Source of the DNA: Propionicimonas sp.
GTDB lineage: Bacteria; Actinomycetota; Actinomycetes; Propionibacteriales; Propionibacteriaceae
Direction: 5' to 3'
DNA length: 64,000 bases
Assembly: GCF_029975155.1 (NCBI RefSeq)
Contig: NZ_JARKPQ010000090.1
Location: 30,982-94,981, forward strand
The position numbers and the translations under genes are program-made. The notes beneath the pieces are model-generated. The model saw nothing but the letters and a program-made list of their open reading frames with translations. It had not been told where the DNA came from and did not search any database. The number at the start of each line of letters is the position of its first letter. Position 1 is the stretch's first letter. Shown piece by piece: positions 31,970 to 40,760 of this stretch.

Positions 31970-34504
31970 TCAGCCGTCGAGGCGGCGGAAGTCCAGGGTG
32001 TGCAGCACCAGCTCGCCGGCGTCGTCGCACTCGTCGAGGTCGACCCGGGCGGTGATCGACCAGTCGTGGTTGCCCTCGGGGTCGGCGATCAGCTGGCGGA
32101 CGTCCCACACCCGGCCGTGTTCGGTGACCATCAGGAAGGCGGGACCGCGGGCGTCGGCGTCCGTGCCGATCCGGTCGTGCTCGTCCCAGTACTCCCCCAG
32201 CGCGTCGTCCCAGCGGGTCCGGGTCATCGGGCCGCCGGCCTCGAGCGCGGCGAGGCCGTCCACGTCGTCGGCCGCCGCCAGCTCCACCCGGCGGAACATG
32301 GCGTTGCGCACCAGCACCCGGAACGCGCGGACGTTGCCGGTGACGGTCTGGTTGCGGGCGCGCTGGGCTCGGGCCTCGTCAGGCTCAGCCGGCGACTGCC
32401 CCGAGGACGACAGGCCGGCCAGCGACTCCCACTCGTCCAGCAGGGACGAGTCGGTGAGCCGGGTCACCTCGCCGAGCCACTCGACCAGGTCCTCGAGCTC
32501 TTCGGTGCGCAGGCTGTCCGGCACGGTCTGGCGCAGCGCGCGGTATGCGTCCGACAGGTAGCGCAGCAGCAGGCCCTCGCTGCGCTGCAGCTTGTAGAAG
32601 CCGATGTACTCGCCGAAGGTCATGGCCCGTTCGTACAGGTCGCGGACCACGGACTTCGGGCTGACCGGCGTCTCCGCGAGCCACGGGTGGGCGGCCAGCT
32701 CGCCGGCGTACACCTCGTCCAGCAACTCGGCCAGCGGTCGCGGCCAGGTCACCTCGTCCAGCAACTCCTCGCGCTCGTCGTAGTCGTAGCCGTCGGCCTT
32801 GAGCTCGGCCACCGCCTCGCCGCGTGCCCTGAACTGCTGGGCGAGCAGGATGACCAGTGGGTTCTCCAGCGTCGCCTCGATCACGCTGACCACGTCGAGC
32901 GCGTAGCCCGGCGCCTCCGGGTCCAGCCGGGCCATCGCCGCCAGGGCGAACGCACTCAGCGGCTGGTTCAGCGCGAAGTTGTGCTGCAGGTCGACGGCGA
33001 GCGCGTAGCGGCGTCCGCCCGCGGTCGCCTCAGCAAGGCGCACCACCACCCCGGCGCGCAGCAGCGACCGGCCCATCGCCGCGGCCCGGCGCAGCAGCCG
33101 CTGGCGCAACGGGCGCTCGGGAGTGCAGGAGTCGACCAGCCGGGCCAGCGCCGTGCCGGTGTCCTCGTCCCGCTGCAGCAGGTTCAGCAGCATGGCGTGG
33201 GTGACCCGCATCCGGGCGTGCAGCGGCTCGGGCTCGGACTCGGTCAGCTTGGTGAACGTCGCCTCCGAGAAGTTCACGAAGCCCTCCGGCGGCTTCTTCC
33301 GGCGGACGGAGCGCAGCTTCTTCTCGTCCCCGGCGAACTTGTCCAGCAGCCGGGCGTTCTCCACCTCGTGCTCGGGCGCCTGCGCGACGACGTAGCCCAC
33401 CGTGTCGAAGCCCGGACGGCCCGCGCGCCCGGCGATCTGGTGGAACTCGCGGCTGCGCAGCACGCGCGTCCGCCGGCCGTCGAACTTCGTCAGGGACGCG
33501 AACAGCACCGTCCGGATCGGCACGTTGATGCCCACCCCGAGGGTGTCCGTGCCGCAGATCACGGTGAGCAGGCCGCGCTGCGCGAGCGTCTCCACCAGGC
33601 GGCGGTAGCGCGGCAGCACCCCGGCGTGATGGACGGCGATCCCGGCGTGCAGCAGCGTGGACAGCGTCCGGCCGAAGCCGCCGGAGAACCGGAAGCCCCG
33701 CAGAGCCTCGACCAGTTCTGCGCGGTGACTACGGTCGACGATGCCGGAGCTGAGCAGCGCCTGCGCGCGGTCGACCGCGCTGCCCTGCGTGGGATGCACG
33801 ACGTAGACCGGCGCCTGGTGGGTGTCGATCAGCCCCTGGATCGTCTCGTGGACGGCGGTCTGCGCCCACGAGTACACCAGCGGCACCGGACGGGCCGTGC
33901 CGCCGACGATGCTCACCCCTCGGCCGGTCCGCCGCTCGAGGTCGGCCGCCGTCGCGGACATGTCGCCGAGCGTGGCGGACATGATCACGAACTGGGCCCG
34001 CCGCAGCTCGACGAGCGGCACCTGCCAGGCCCAGCCGCGGTCACGGTCGGCGATGAAGTGGAACTCGTCCATCACCACCTGGTCGACGGCAGCCGCCCGT
34101 CCCTCCCGCAGGGCGATGTTCGCCAGGATCTCGGCCGTGCAGCACACGATCGGGGCGTCGGCGTTCACCGCGGCGTCACCGGTGACCATGCCCACGTTGT
34201 GGGCGCCGAAGACCGCGCACAGGGCGAAGAACTTCTCGTTGACCAGGGCCTTGATCGGCGCGGTGTAGTAGCTGCGCCCGCCGCCGGCCAGGGCCGCGAA
34301 GTGCGCGGCGGTCGCGATCAGCGACTTGCCGGAGCCGGTCGGGGTGGTGACGATCACGTTGGCGCCGGTGAGGATGTCGATGACCGCCTCGTCCTGATGC
34401 GGGTAGAGCGTGATGCCGTCGGCGGCCGTCCACTCGACGAAGGCGTCGTAGAGGGCGTCCGGGTCTGCGGCGCCCGCGTCCGGCACCAGGTCGGTGAGTC
34501 TCAT
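31970..34504 (-). CDS. Ski2-like DEAD/H-box helicase with DUF3516
   Basis: 844-aa helicase. Motif I TPTGSGKS (about 54-61), motif II DEFH, motif III SATL, and motif VI QIAGRAGRPG in the second RecA domain. A long C-terminal DUF3516 region completes it. This architecture is typical of an actinobacterial family of putative RNA/DNA helicases related to Ski2/HelY; a direct role in RNA turnover or repair is inferred from the family. The start ATG 34504 is close to motif Q (LYPHQDEAV). Monocistronic or followed by the lipoprotein gene. Confidence 0.9.
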   Translation of the reverse strand: MRLTDLVPDAGAADPDALYDAFVEWTAADGITLYPHQDEAVIDILTGANVIVTTPTGSGKSLIATAAHFAALAGGGRSYYTAPIKALVNEKFFALCAVFGAHNVGMVTGDAAVNADAPIVCCTAEILANIALREGRAAAVDQVVMDEFHFIADRDRGWAWQVPLVELRRAQFVIMSATLGDMSATAADLERRTGRGVSIVGGTARPVPLVYSWAQTAVHETIQGLIDTHQAPVYVVHPTQGSAVDRAQALLSSGIVDRSHRAELVEALRGFRFSGGFGRTLSTLLHAGIAVHHAGVLPRYRRLVETLAQRGLLTVICGTDTLGVGINVPIRTVLFASLTKFDGRRTRVLRSREFHQIAGRAGRPGFDTVGYVVAQAPEHEVENARLLDKFAGDEKKLRSVRRKKPPEGFVNFSEATFTKLTESEPEPLHARMRVTHAMLLNLLQRDEDTGTALARLVDSCTPERPLRQRLLRRAAAMGRSLLRAGVVVRLAEATAGGRRYALAVDLQHNFALNQPLSAFALAAMARLDPEAPGYALDVVSVIEATLENPLVILLAQQFRARGEAVAELKADGYDYDEREELLDEVTWPRPLAELLDEVYAGELAAHPWLAETPVSPKSVVRDLYERAMTFGEYIGFYKLQRSEGLLLRYLSDAYRALRQTVPDSLRTEELEDLVEWLGEVTRLTDSSLLDEWESLAGLSSSGQSPAEPDEARAQRARNQTVTGNVRAFRVLVRNAMFRRVELAAADDVDGLAALEAGGPMTRTRWDDALGEYWDEHDRIGTDADARGPAFLMVTEHGRVWDVRQLIADPEGNHDWSITARVDLDECDDAGELVLHTLDFRRLDG

Positions 34505-34550
34505 CTCAGGGCCATCGTGCCACGCCCGGCCGGGATGCTCTCCCCGCCGG

Positions 34551-34865
34551 TCAGTGCACCAGCTTCAGCCCGATCACACCGCCGACGATCATCGCCAGGA
34601 ACAGCACCCGCAGGGGCGTGACCGGATCGCCGCCCGTGGCCATGCTGTACCCCACCGTGAGCGCGGCGCCGATGCCCACCCACACGGCGTAGGCGGTGCC
34701 GGTGGGCAGGTCGCGCATCGCCCAGGCGAGCCCGCCCATGCTGAGCACCGCGGCAATGGCGAAGACGACGGACGGACCGAGCTTCGTGAGCCCGTCCGAG
34801 CGGCCGAGCGCGACGGCCCAGACGGACTCCAGCACGCCGGAGATGACAAGGATCAACCAGGACAT
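34551..34865 (-). CDS. gdx: Guanidinium exporter, SMR family
   Basis: 104-aa protein with four membrane segments. MSWLILVISGVLESVWAVAL carries the essential Glu at residue 13, and GTAYAVWVGIGA lies in helix 3. The sequence matches the SugE/Gdx branch rather than EmrE. Gdx exports guanidinium in exchange for protons. The call is backed by a guanidine-III riboswitch 12 bp upstream. The ribosome site GGGAGG is 5 bases before ATG 34865, immediately next to the riboswitch. Confidence 0.9.
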   Translation of the reverse strand: MSWLILVISGVLESVWAVALGRSDGLTKLGPSVVFAIAAVLSMGGLAWAMRDLPTGTAYAVWVGIGAALTVGYSMATGGDPVTPLRVLFLAMIVGGVIGLKLVH

Positions 34866-34877
34866 GACGACCTCCCA

Positions 34878-34917
34878 GGCCGTCTTGTCGCGCTCCGGGT
34901 ACGGCTCCCTCGTCCGG
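34878..34917 (-). promoter_or_regulatory. Guanidine-III riboswitch (ykkC-III)
   Basis: On the minus strand the leader reads CCGGACGAGG, a short GAG, CCGTACCCGG, then GCGACAAGACGGCC. These are the conserved blocks of the guanidine-III class (CCGGACGAGG, CCGUACCCGG, ACAAGACGG), with pairing between CCGG/CCGG and CCGT/ACGG as in the pseudoknot. It ends just before the gdx ribosome site, fitting translational control: guanidine binding frees GGGAGG. Confidence 0.85.
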
Positions 34918-35000
34918 GACCCCGGTCGCCGGGGCCACCTCCACTGTCGCACATCCCGCGCTCCGTGCCCAAACCCGGCCGCACCCGCACCCGCGGCTGG

Positions 35001-36380
35001 TCAGGTCAGCTGGCCGCGCTCCCGCAGCTCGCCGACGATCCGGGCGTAGAAGGCCTCGTCGATGCGGTACTTCGCCCGGTAGATCAGGTAGCTGATCACG
35101 ATCAGCACCGGCGGCAGCACCAGCATGCCGAGCTTGATCGTGAGCAGCCCGGCCGGGGTGGTGTCGGCCGGACGGTCGGGGTTCACCCCGGCGATCACGA
35201 TCGCGATCGCGACGATCTGGGTGGACAGCGCTGCCCCCACCTTGTTGATGAACGGCTGCAGCGCGAAGGTGACCGCGCCGTTGCGGCGACCCAGCTTCCA
35301 CTGGCCGTACTCGATGGTGTCGGTGAGGAACACGAGCATCAGCAGGGTGATGAACGAGTCGCCGATGAACAGCAGCAGGCCGGCGGCGGCGATCCAACCG
35401 ATCTGCACCGGCGCGAGGAAGAACACCAGGTAGCCGGCAAGGATCAGCCCGGTGGCCGTCGTGTACAGCGTGCGCCGCGAGAACCGCTTCGACAGCGTCG
35501 GGAAGATCGCATAGCCGAGCAGTTGACTGGCCACCAGCACCGCGCCGAACGGGGAGTACATGCCCTCGTCGCCGTACACGTACTTGAAGTAGTAGGTGCC
35601 GAAGGTCGTCGTGGTCAGGTAGCCGGTCATGAACAGCACCATCGCGATCGCCGTCCACAGCAGCTGGTCGTTGCCGAAGACCACCTTGGCGATCTCGCGC
35701 AGGCTCGTCCGCTCCTGCTCCACGAGGATCTTGGGCTCGCGCACCCCGAACAGTGTCACCGACTGGCTGACCAGCATGATCGCGACGACCGCGACGGCGA
35801 ACAGCGTCCAGGCCCGGACGTCCCCCACCGCCCCCGACAGTGCGCCGGTCACCGGGATCACCGCGACCACGACCGCGAACAGGCCGATGGTGGCGAACAC
35901 CTTCGCGACCGAGCCGAACCGCTCCCGCTGCTTCTGGTCGAGGGTCAGCGCCGGAAGCAGTGACCAGTACGGGATGTCGTTCGCCGTCCACGACAGGCTC
36001 CACAGCAGGTACACGAACGCGAACCCGACCACGAACGCCACCCCGGTGAGACCGAGGTCGGCGAACAGCAGCACGGTGAACAGCGCGGACGCCACCACTC
36101 CGCCGGCGATCCAGGGCTTGTAGTGCCCCCAGCGGGTGCGGGTGTTGTCGACGACGGCGCCCATCACGATGTCGGCGACCGCATCGAACAGCCGCGCCAG
36201 CAGGATCAGCGAGCTGGCCCACAGGAACTCCTCCCGCGGCGGCCTCAGCACGTCCGAGAGGAAGAACACCAGGTACAGGCTGACCAGGGTGTAGACCATG
36301 TCGCGGCCGACGGTGCCGACGCCGAAGGTCCACAGGTTGCGCCGGTCGATCGCCGCCACCGGAGTGGGGATGGTGGTCAT
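35001..36380 (-). CDS. GPH-family sugar:cation symporter
   Basis: 459-aa protein with twelve membrane segments of the glycoside-pentoside-hexuronide family (melibiose permease/LacS type). Diagnostic parts are the ARLFDAVADIVMGAVVDNTRTRWGHYKPW loop and the NDIPYWSL segment. It probably imports a beta-glucoside or other disaccharide with a cation. The start overlaps the GH1 stop by four bases, so uptake and hydrolysis are coupled. Confidence 0.87.
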   Translation of the reverse strand: MTTIPTPVAAIDRRNLWTFGVGTVGRDMVYTLVSLYLVFFLSDVLRPPREEFLWASSLILLARLFDAVADIVMGAVVDNTRTRWGHYKPWIAGGVVASALFTVLLFADLGLTGVAFVVGFAFVYLLWSLSWTANDIPYWSLLPALTLDQKQRERFGSVAKVFATIGLFAVVVAVIPVTGALSGAVGDVRAWTLFAVAVVAIMLVSQSVTLFGVREPKILVEQERTSLREIAKVVFGNDQLLWTAIAMVLFMTGYLTTTTFGTYYFKYVYGDEGMYSPFGAVLVASQLLGYAIFPTLSKRFSRRTLYTTATGLILAGYLVFFLAPVQIGWIAAAGLLLFIGDSFITLLMLVFLTDTIEYGQWKLGRRNGAVTFALQPFINKVGAALSTQIVAIAIVIAGVNPDRPADTTPAGLLTIKLGMLVLPPVLIVISYLIYRAKYRIDEAFYARIVGELRERGQLT

Positions 36381-37672
36381 GACCGGCCTCCGTTCGTCGG
36401 GTAGCGCCGACCGGCGACCCACCGGTCGTGGGCGGCGTCGGTGACCCCGCCGTTGGCGGCGATGTCAGCATAGAAGCGACCGGACTCCCTGACCGTGCGC
36501 TGCTGCGTGTCGTAGTCGAGGTGGACGAGCCCGAACCGGGCCACCTCGCCCTCCGCCCACTCGAAGTTGTCCGTGAAGCACCAGTGGTAGTACCGCTCGA
36601 TGGGCAGGTCCGACGCGGCGATCGCGGCGAGGTGCTCGTACAGATAGCGGGAGCGGAACGCATCCGCGGCGTCGGCGGTGCCGTTCTCGGTGATCCAGAT
36701 CGGCCCCGGATACCGGGCGTGCACGGACGCGGCGAGTTCGGTGAGACCGGCCGGGTACACCTCCCAGCCGAGGTCGTTGACGTCCACACCGGACGCCACC
36801 CCGTTGCCGATCCCGGTGACCGTGCTGCGGGAGTAGTAGTTGATCGCCTGGACGTCGGTGTACCGGCCCGGCCGGACTCCGCGCGGCGCCTGCACCGGGA
36901 ACAGCGAGCGGCCGGTGCTGGTCAGCTCGAGTTCCGCGTCCTGGAACAGCCGCCGGGTCAGCACGGCCGCCGCCCGGTGGGCGGGGTTGCGCGGGTTCTG
37001 CGGCGCGAACACCCGCAGGTGGTGGGCGACGCCGACCACGGCGTCCGGCTGCAGCGCGTGGATCAGCGGGTAGGCGGCCAGGTGGGCGGCGCACAGCGCC
37101 TCCAGTGCGGCGATGGTGCGGCGGTACGACCTCTCCCCGGGCGGCCACACGCCCCACAGATACGCGTGGACGGCGTACACGCTGGGTTCGTTGACGGTGA
37201 TCCAGTCGCCGACCAGGTCACCGAACGCGGCCACGACCGTCCGCACGTAGCGCAGGAAGGCCGGCAGCGCGCCCCGGTCGAGCCAGCCGCCGGCGTCGAC
37301 GAACCAGCCGGGCTCGCTGAAGTGGTGCAGGGTGACCAGCGGACGGATGCCCGCGTCCCGCAGCCGGGTGAGCTCGTCGCCGTAGTGCGCGATGGCGGCC
37401 TGGTCGTACCGGCCGGGCTCGGGCTCGATCCGTGCCCACTCCAGGCCCATCCGGTAGTGCCGGACGCCGAGCTCGGTGAGCAGTGCCGTGTCCTCGGCGA
37501 CCCGGTTCCAGTGGTCGGCCGCGCGGGCCGGCGTGGAGCCGTCCGCGATCCGGCCCGCGGCCGCCCAGCGGTGCCAGTTGGTGTCGAGGTCGCCGCCCTC
37601 GACCTGAGTGGCGGCGGTTGCCACTCCCAGCTCACAGCCCTCGAGCCTGAACCCGGCCACCCCAGCCCCCAC
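36377..37672 (-). CDS. GH1 family beta-glucosidase
   Basis: 431-aa (beta/alpha)8 glycosidase with the acid/base Glu in TVNEP and the nucleophile Glu in ITENG. The cytoplasmic enzyme would split a beta-glucoside taken up by the neighbouring GPH symporter. It is slightly short for GH1 (usually 440-480 aa), with a compact mid-region. The start is taken as GTG 37672; another GTG at 37660 is possible. No repressor gene is adjacent. Confidence 0.88.
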   Translation of the reverse strand: MGAGVAGFRLEGCELGVATAATQVEGGDLDTNWHRWAAAGRIADGSTPARAADHWNRVAEDTALLTELGVRHYRMGLEWARIEPEPGRYDQAAIAHYGDELTRLRDAGIRPLVTLHHFSEPGWFVDAGGWLDRGALPAFLRYVRTVVAAFGDLVGDWITVNEPSVYAVHAYLWGVWPPGERSYRRTIAALEALCAAHLAAYPLIHALQPDAVVGVAHHLRVFAPQNPRNPAHRAAAVLTRRLFQDAELELTSTGRSLFPVQAPRGVRPGRYTDVQAINYYSRSTVTGIGNGVASGVDVNDLGWEVYPAGLTELAASVHARYPGPIWITENGTADAADAFRSRYLYEHLAAIAASDLPIERYYHWCFTDNFEWAEGEVARFGLVHLDYDTQQRTVRESGRFYADIAANGGVTDAAHDRWVAGRRYPTNGGRS

Positions 37673-37748
37673 CCGTCGTCGGTCACCCCGACGCTACTCC
37701 CGGAACCGTCGCCGCGCCCTCCCTTCGCCGACGCGCCTCCCCCTTTCC

Positions 37749-37816
37749 CGAACGCCTCCGTTTCGGTCAAACGCCACCGCGTGCGCTGGAGCGAATGACC
37801 GAAACGGAGGCGTTCG
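37749..37816. repeat. 68-bp long palindrome, copy 2
   Basis: Same element as 31882-31949, with identical arms (CGAACGCCTCCG...CGGAGGCGTTCG) and small changes in the centre. Here it sits in the divergent region between the GH1 gene and the beta-lactamase-like gene. Confidence 0.9.
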
Positions 37817-37851
37817 ATGGCTGGGGGGTCGGGGATGAGTACGTTGTCGTC

Positions 37852-38685
37852 GTGGTGCAGGGCGACGAACTCCGGGCGGCGTGGGACGCCGAACTGGCCG
37901 ACCGGGACGGCACGTTCTCGCTCGCGCTGGTCGGCCCGTCCGGACCGCTGGTGAGCCGGGACGCCGACGCGCCGCACTACGCGGCCAGCACCATCAAGCT
38001 CGCCGTCCTGGCCGCGCTGCTGCGGGACCGGCACGCCGGACGGCCGGAGGCGTACGGCCCGGTCGTGGTGCACGCCGATTTCGACAGCGTCTCCAGCGGC
38101 TCGTTCACGCTGCAGCAGTCCGATGACCAGGACGATGACACGTGGGCACTGCTCGGCAGCACCGCCGGTCTGCTCTGGATGGCCGAGCGGATGATCGTGG
38201 TGTCCGGCAATCTCGCGACCGACCTGGTCGTCGAGCGGTTGGGCATCGGCAGCGTGCAGCGGTTCCTCGCCGATGCCGGGCTGTCCGGGCCGCTCGGCTT
38301 CGCCCGGCTGATCGGGGACACGGCGGCGGAAGCCGCCGGCAGCACGAACACCGTGACGGCGGCGGGGCTCGCGTCCCTGATGACCGGAATCGCCGACCAC
38401 ACGCTGCTCGGAGCGGCCGACAGCGAGCGGGCACTCGGCTTCCTCGCCGCCCAGCGGCACCGGCGGATGATCCCGGCCGGACTGCCAGACGGCACCTGGA
38501 GTGCCAGCAAGGGCGGCTGGGTGCCGGGGGTGCAGCACGATGTGGCCCTCGTGCGGCCGGCATCCGCCCCGCCGTACGCGCTGGCGGTGTGCACGACCTC
38601 GGCCCTGCCCGAACCGGACGCCGAGCGGCTCATCGCCCGGCTCAGCGCGATCACCTGGGAGCACTGGATCACATGGCACGCATAA
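37852..38685 (+). CDS. Class A beta-lactamase-like serine hydrolase
   Basis: 277-aa protein with the penicillin-recognition fold motifs: SxxK as ASTIKLA (about 44-50), SGN in VVSGNLATDL, and KGG in place of KTG (SASKGGW). There is no signal peptide, so it is cytoplasmic and may act on peptides or muropeptides rather than drugs. The GTG at 37852 is 6 bases after TACGTT, giving a leaderless transcript; a longer frame begins inside the 68-bp palindrome and is not favoured. It overlaps the epimerase gene, suggesting a shared pathway. Confidence 0.75.
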   Translation: MVQGDELRAAWDAELADRDGTFSLALVGPSGPLVSRDADAPHYAASTIKLAVLAALLRDRHAGRPEAYGPVVVHADFDSVSSGSFTLQQSDDQDDDTWALLGSTAGLLWMAERMIVVSGNLATDLVVERLGIGSVQRFLADAGLSGPLGFARLIGDTAAEAAGSTNTVTAAGLASLMTGIADHTLLGAADSERALGFLAAQRHRRMIPAGLPDGTWSASKGGWVPGVQHDVALVRPASAPPYALAVCTTSALPEPDAERLIARLSAITWEHWITWHA

Positions 38686-39773
38686 CCGGAGTCACCACCG
38701 ACCGCCTGGTCCGGCGGCTGCACACACCGTTCGTCACGGCGCTGCGCCGCACCGAGCATGTGGTCAGCGTCGCGGTGCGGGTCACCGACGCCGATGGGGT
38801 GTCCGGCTTCGGCGAGGCGCCGCAGGTGTGGCGGGTGACCGGCGAGTCGTGCGAGAGCATCGAGGCCTGCGTCGCCGGACCGCTGACCGAGGCGCTCGTC
38901 GGCCTCGACCCCGACCAGCAGCCCACCGAGGACGTGAGCCGCCGGCTCGCGGCCAGCGTGGTCGGCAACGGGGGCGCGCGGGCGGCGGTCGAGGTGGCCA
39001 CGCTCGACCTGCTCGCCCGGCGGGCCGGGACGTCGCTGGCGCGGTTCCTCGGCGCGGAGGCGACCAGCGTGGCCACGGACGTCACGATCGCCGCGGACGG
39101 ATCCGCCTGGAGCCCGGCGACGCTGGCTGCGGCCGGCTTCGACCGGGTGAAGATCAAGGTGGGCCTGGACCCCGCCGACGTGGACCGGGTGATCGCGATC
39201 CACCGCGCCGACCCGCGACATCCCGTGCGGATCGACGCCAACCAGGCCTGGGATCTCGCCTCGGCCACGGCCGCCGTCGAGGCCATGCTCGGCGCGGGCG
39301 TCCCGCTGGAGTTCGTCGAACAGCCGCTGCCGGCCTGGGATCTCGCCGGACACGCGGAGCTGCGCCGGAGGTTCGGGGTGCCGATCCTGCTGGACGAGTC
39401 GGTGTTCACCGTCCACGACCTGCGCCGGGCGGTGGCCGCCGGCGCCACGGACATGGTGAACATCAAGCTCGCCAAGTGCGCCGGCATCCTCGCCGGCCTG
39501 GAGATCGCTCGCGAGGCGGCCGCAGCCGGCCTCGGGGTGATGGTGGGCTCGATGATGGAGTCGGAGCTCGGCGTCTCCGCAGCCGCGGCCCTGGCCGCCG
39601 TCGTGGCGCCGGACGGCGTCCACGACCTCGACGCGGCCTGGTGGTCGATCCAGCCGGACGACCCCGGCACGCCCTACCGGGACGGCCGGTTCCACCTCTC
39701 CCCCGCACCAGGCCTCGCCGAAGTCGCCGCCAGATCGCTCCCTGAGCCCGACGAAGGCCCCACCGCTCCCTGA
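38673..39773 (+). CDS. Enolase-superfamily enzyme, dipeptide epimerase-like
   Basis: 366-aa member of the mandelate racemase/muconate-lactonizing group. Catalytic Lys pair KIKVG, metal ligands in RIDANQAW, FVEQPL and LLDES, and a second-face Lys in NIKLAKC follow the order of L-Ala-D/L-Glu epimerases. Muropeptide recycling is the best guess, supported by the overlapping beta-lactamase-like hydrolase gene. The last residues (RSLPEPDEGPTAP) and the TGA stop are written by a dispersed repeat (39736-39778). Confidence 0.8.
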   Translation: MARITGVTTDRLVRRLHTPFVTALRRTEHVVSVAVRVTDADGVSGFGEAPQVWRVTGESCESIEACVAGPLTEALVGLDPDQQPTEDVSRRLAASVVGNGGARAAVEVATLDLLARRAGTSLARFLGAEATSVATDVTIAADGSAWSPATLAAAGFDRVKIKVGLDPADVDRVIAIHRADPRHPVRIDANQAWDLASATAAVEAMLGAGVPLEFVEQPLPAWDLAGHAELRRRFGVPILLDESVFTVHDLRRAVAAGATDMVNIKLAKCAGILAGLEIAREAAAAGLGVMVGSMMESELGVSAAAALAAVVAPDGVHDLDAAWWSIQPDDPGTPYRDGRFHLSPAPGLAEVAARSLPEPDEGPTAP

Positions 39774-39778
39774 GGAGC
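39736..39778. repeat. Dispersed repeat, CGCTCCCTGAGGAG family, supplies a stop codon
   Basis: Two partial copies: CGCTCCCTGAG at 39736 and CGCTCCCTGAGGAGC at 39764-39778. The epimerase stop TGA (39771-39773) lies inside the second. Confidence 0.75.
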
Positions 39779-39810
39779 ACCCGAGTGAGGAACGAACTCG
39801 GACGGTCAGC

Positions 39811-40653
39811 TCAGCCGGGGATCACGTCGCCGGAGGGCCACGTGGTCCTGATGAACTCGGCCACCTCGGTCGAGTGCAGCAGTTCCTCCAGCTTGGCCAC
39901 GCCCGGGTTGGTGTTGTCCTTCCGCCAGACCAGGATGTTGGCGTACGGGTTGCCGTCCACCTTCTCCACCAGCAGTGCGTCCTTGGCGTTCAGCCCCGCG
40001 GTCAGGATGAAGTTGCCGTTCACGAACGCCAGGTCCACCTTCGGGTCATCGAGCTGCTGCACGATCACCTCCGGCTGGTTCTCGATGAACTGGAACTTGT
40101 GCGGGTTCTGCTCGGCGGTCAGGTTGAGCGCGTTGCTCTTCTCGGTCAGCCCGGTGAGCAGGCCGTTGTCCGCCAGCAGCTTCAGGCCGCGATACTGGTT
40201 GGACGCGTCGTTGGTGATCGCGATGCTCGCCCCGTCCGGCACCTCGGTCAGCGCCTTGTACTTGGACGAGAACACCGCGTACGGCTCGATGTGGACGCCG
40301 GCACCGTGCTCGAAGGCGTAGCCCTTCTCGGCGATCTGGTCCTCCAGGTACGGCACGTGCTGGAAGTAGTTCGCGTCCAGCTCACCGGACGCGAGCGCCT
40401 CGTTCGGCTGCACGTAGTCGTCGAACTCCACGACCTTCAGCTCGATCCCGGCCTTGGCCGCCAGGTTCTGCTGGATGTACTCCAGGATCTTGGCGTGCGG
40501 CACCGGGCTCGCGCCGACGGTGACCTTGGTCGGTTCGGCGGACGCGCCGCCGGTCGCGCCGGGGGCCGCGGCCGTGGTCGAGCCGCAAGCCGTCAGCGCC
40601 ATCGTGGCAGCGGCGATGACAACGGCGGACAGGTACAAGTGCGGCTTTCCCAT
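39811..40653 (-). CDS. metQ: Methionine ABC transporter substrate-binding lipoprotein
   Basis: 280-aa NlpA/MetQ-family lipoprotein. Signal peptide with lipobox LTAC at about 20-23, then the family core: TVGASPVPHAKILEY, VEFDDYVQPNEAL and GELDANYFQHVPYL. It binds methionine (or a related sulfur amino acid) outside the membrane and delivers it to MetI/MetN encoded upstream. Last gene of metNIQ. Confidence 0.92.
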   Translation of the reverse strand: MGKPHLYLSAVVIAAATMALTACGSTTAAAPGATGGASAEPTKVTVGASPVPHAKILEYIQQNLAAKAGIELKVVEFDDYVQPNEALASGELDANYFQHVPYLEDQIAEKGYAFEHGAGVHIEPYAVFSSKYKALTEVPDGASIAITNDASNQYRGLKLLADNGLLTGLTEKSNALNLTAEQNPHKFQFIENQPEVIVQQLDDPKVDLAFVNGNFILTAGLNAKDALLVEKVDGNPYANILVWRKDNTNPGVAKLEELLHSTEVAEFIRTTWPSGDVIPG

Positions 40654-40760
40654 GGTTCTCCTTCTTTCGTTCCGGCCCCGGGTCAGGGCCACTGTGGTGC
40701 TTCTCGGCCGGTGGTTCCGGCCGCCACCCGCGCCGGTGTGCGGCGTCGGGAAGTCGTGGT

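Noticed and set aside
31928..34621. An 897-codon open frame antisense to the helicase
   Set aside because: It is the high-GC shadow of the helicase gene: no domain motifs, extreme Arg/His/Gln bias, and it begins inside the 68-bp palindrome.
37795..37851. Longer start for the beta-lactamase-like gene (MTETEAF...)
   Set aside because: It begins inside a mobile-looking palindrome, and the same peptide arises at the other copy at 31928; the leaderless start at 37852 is better.
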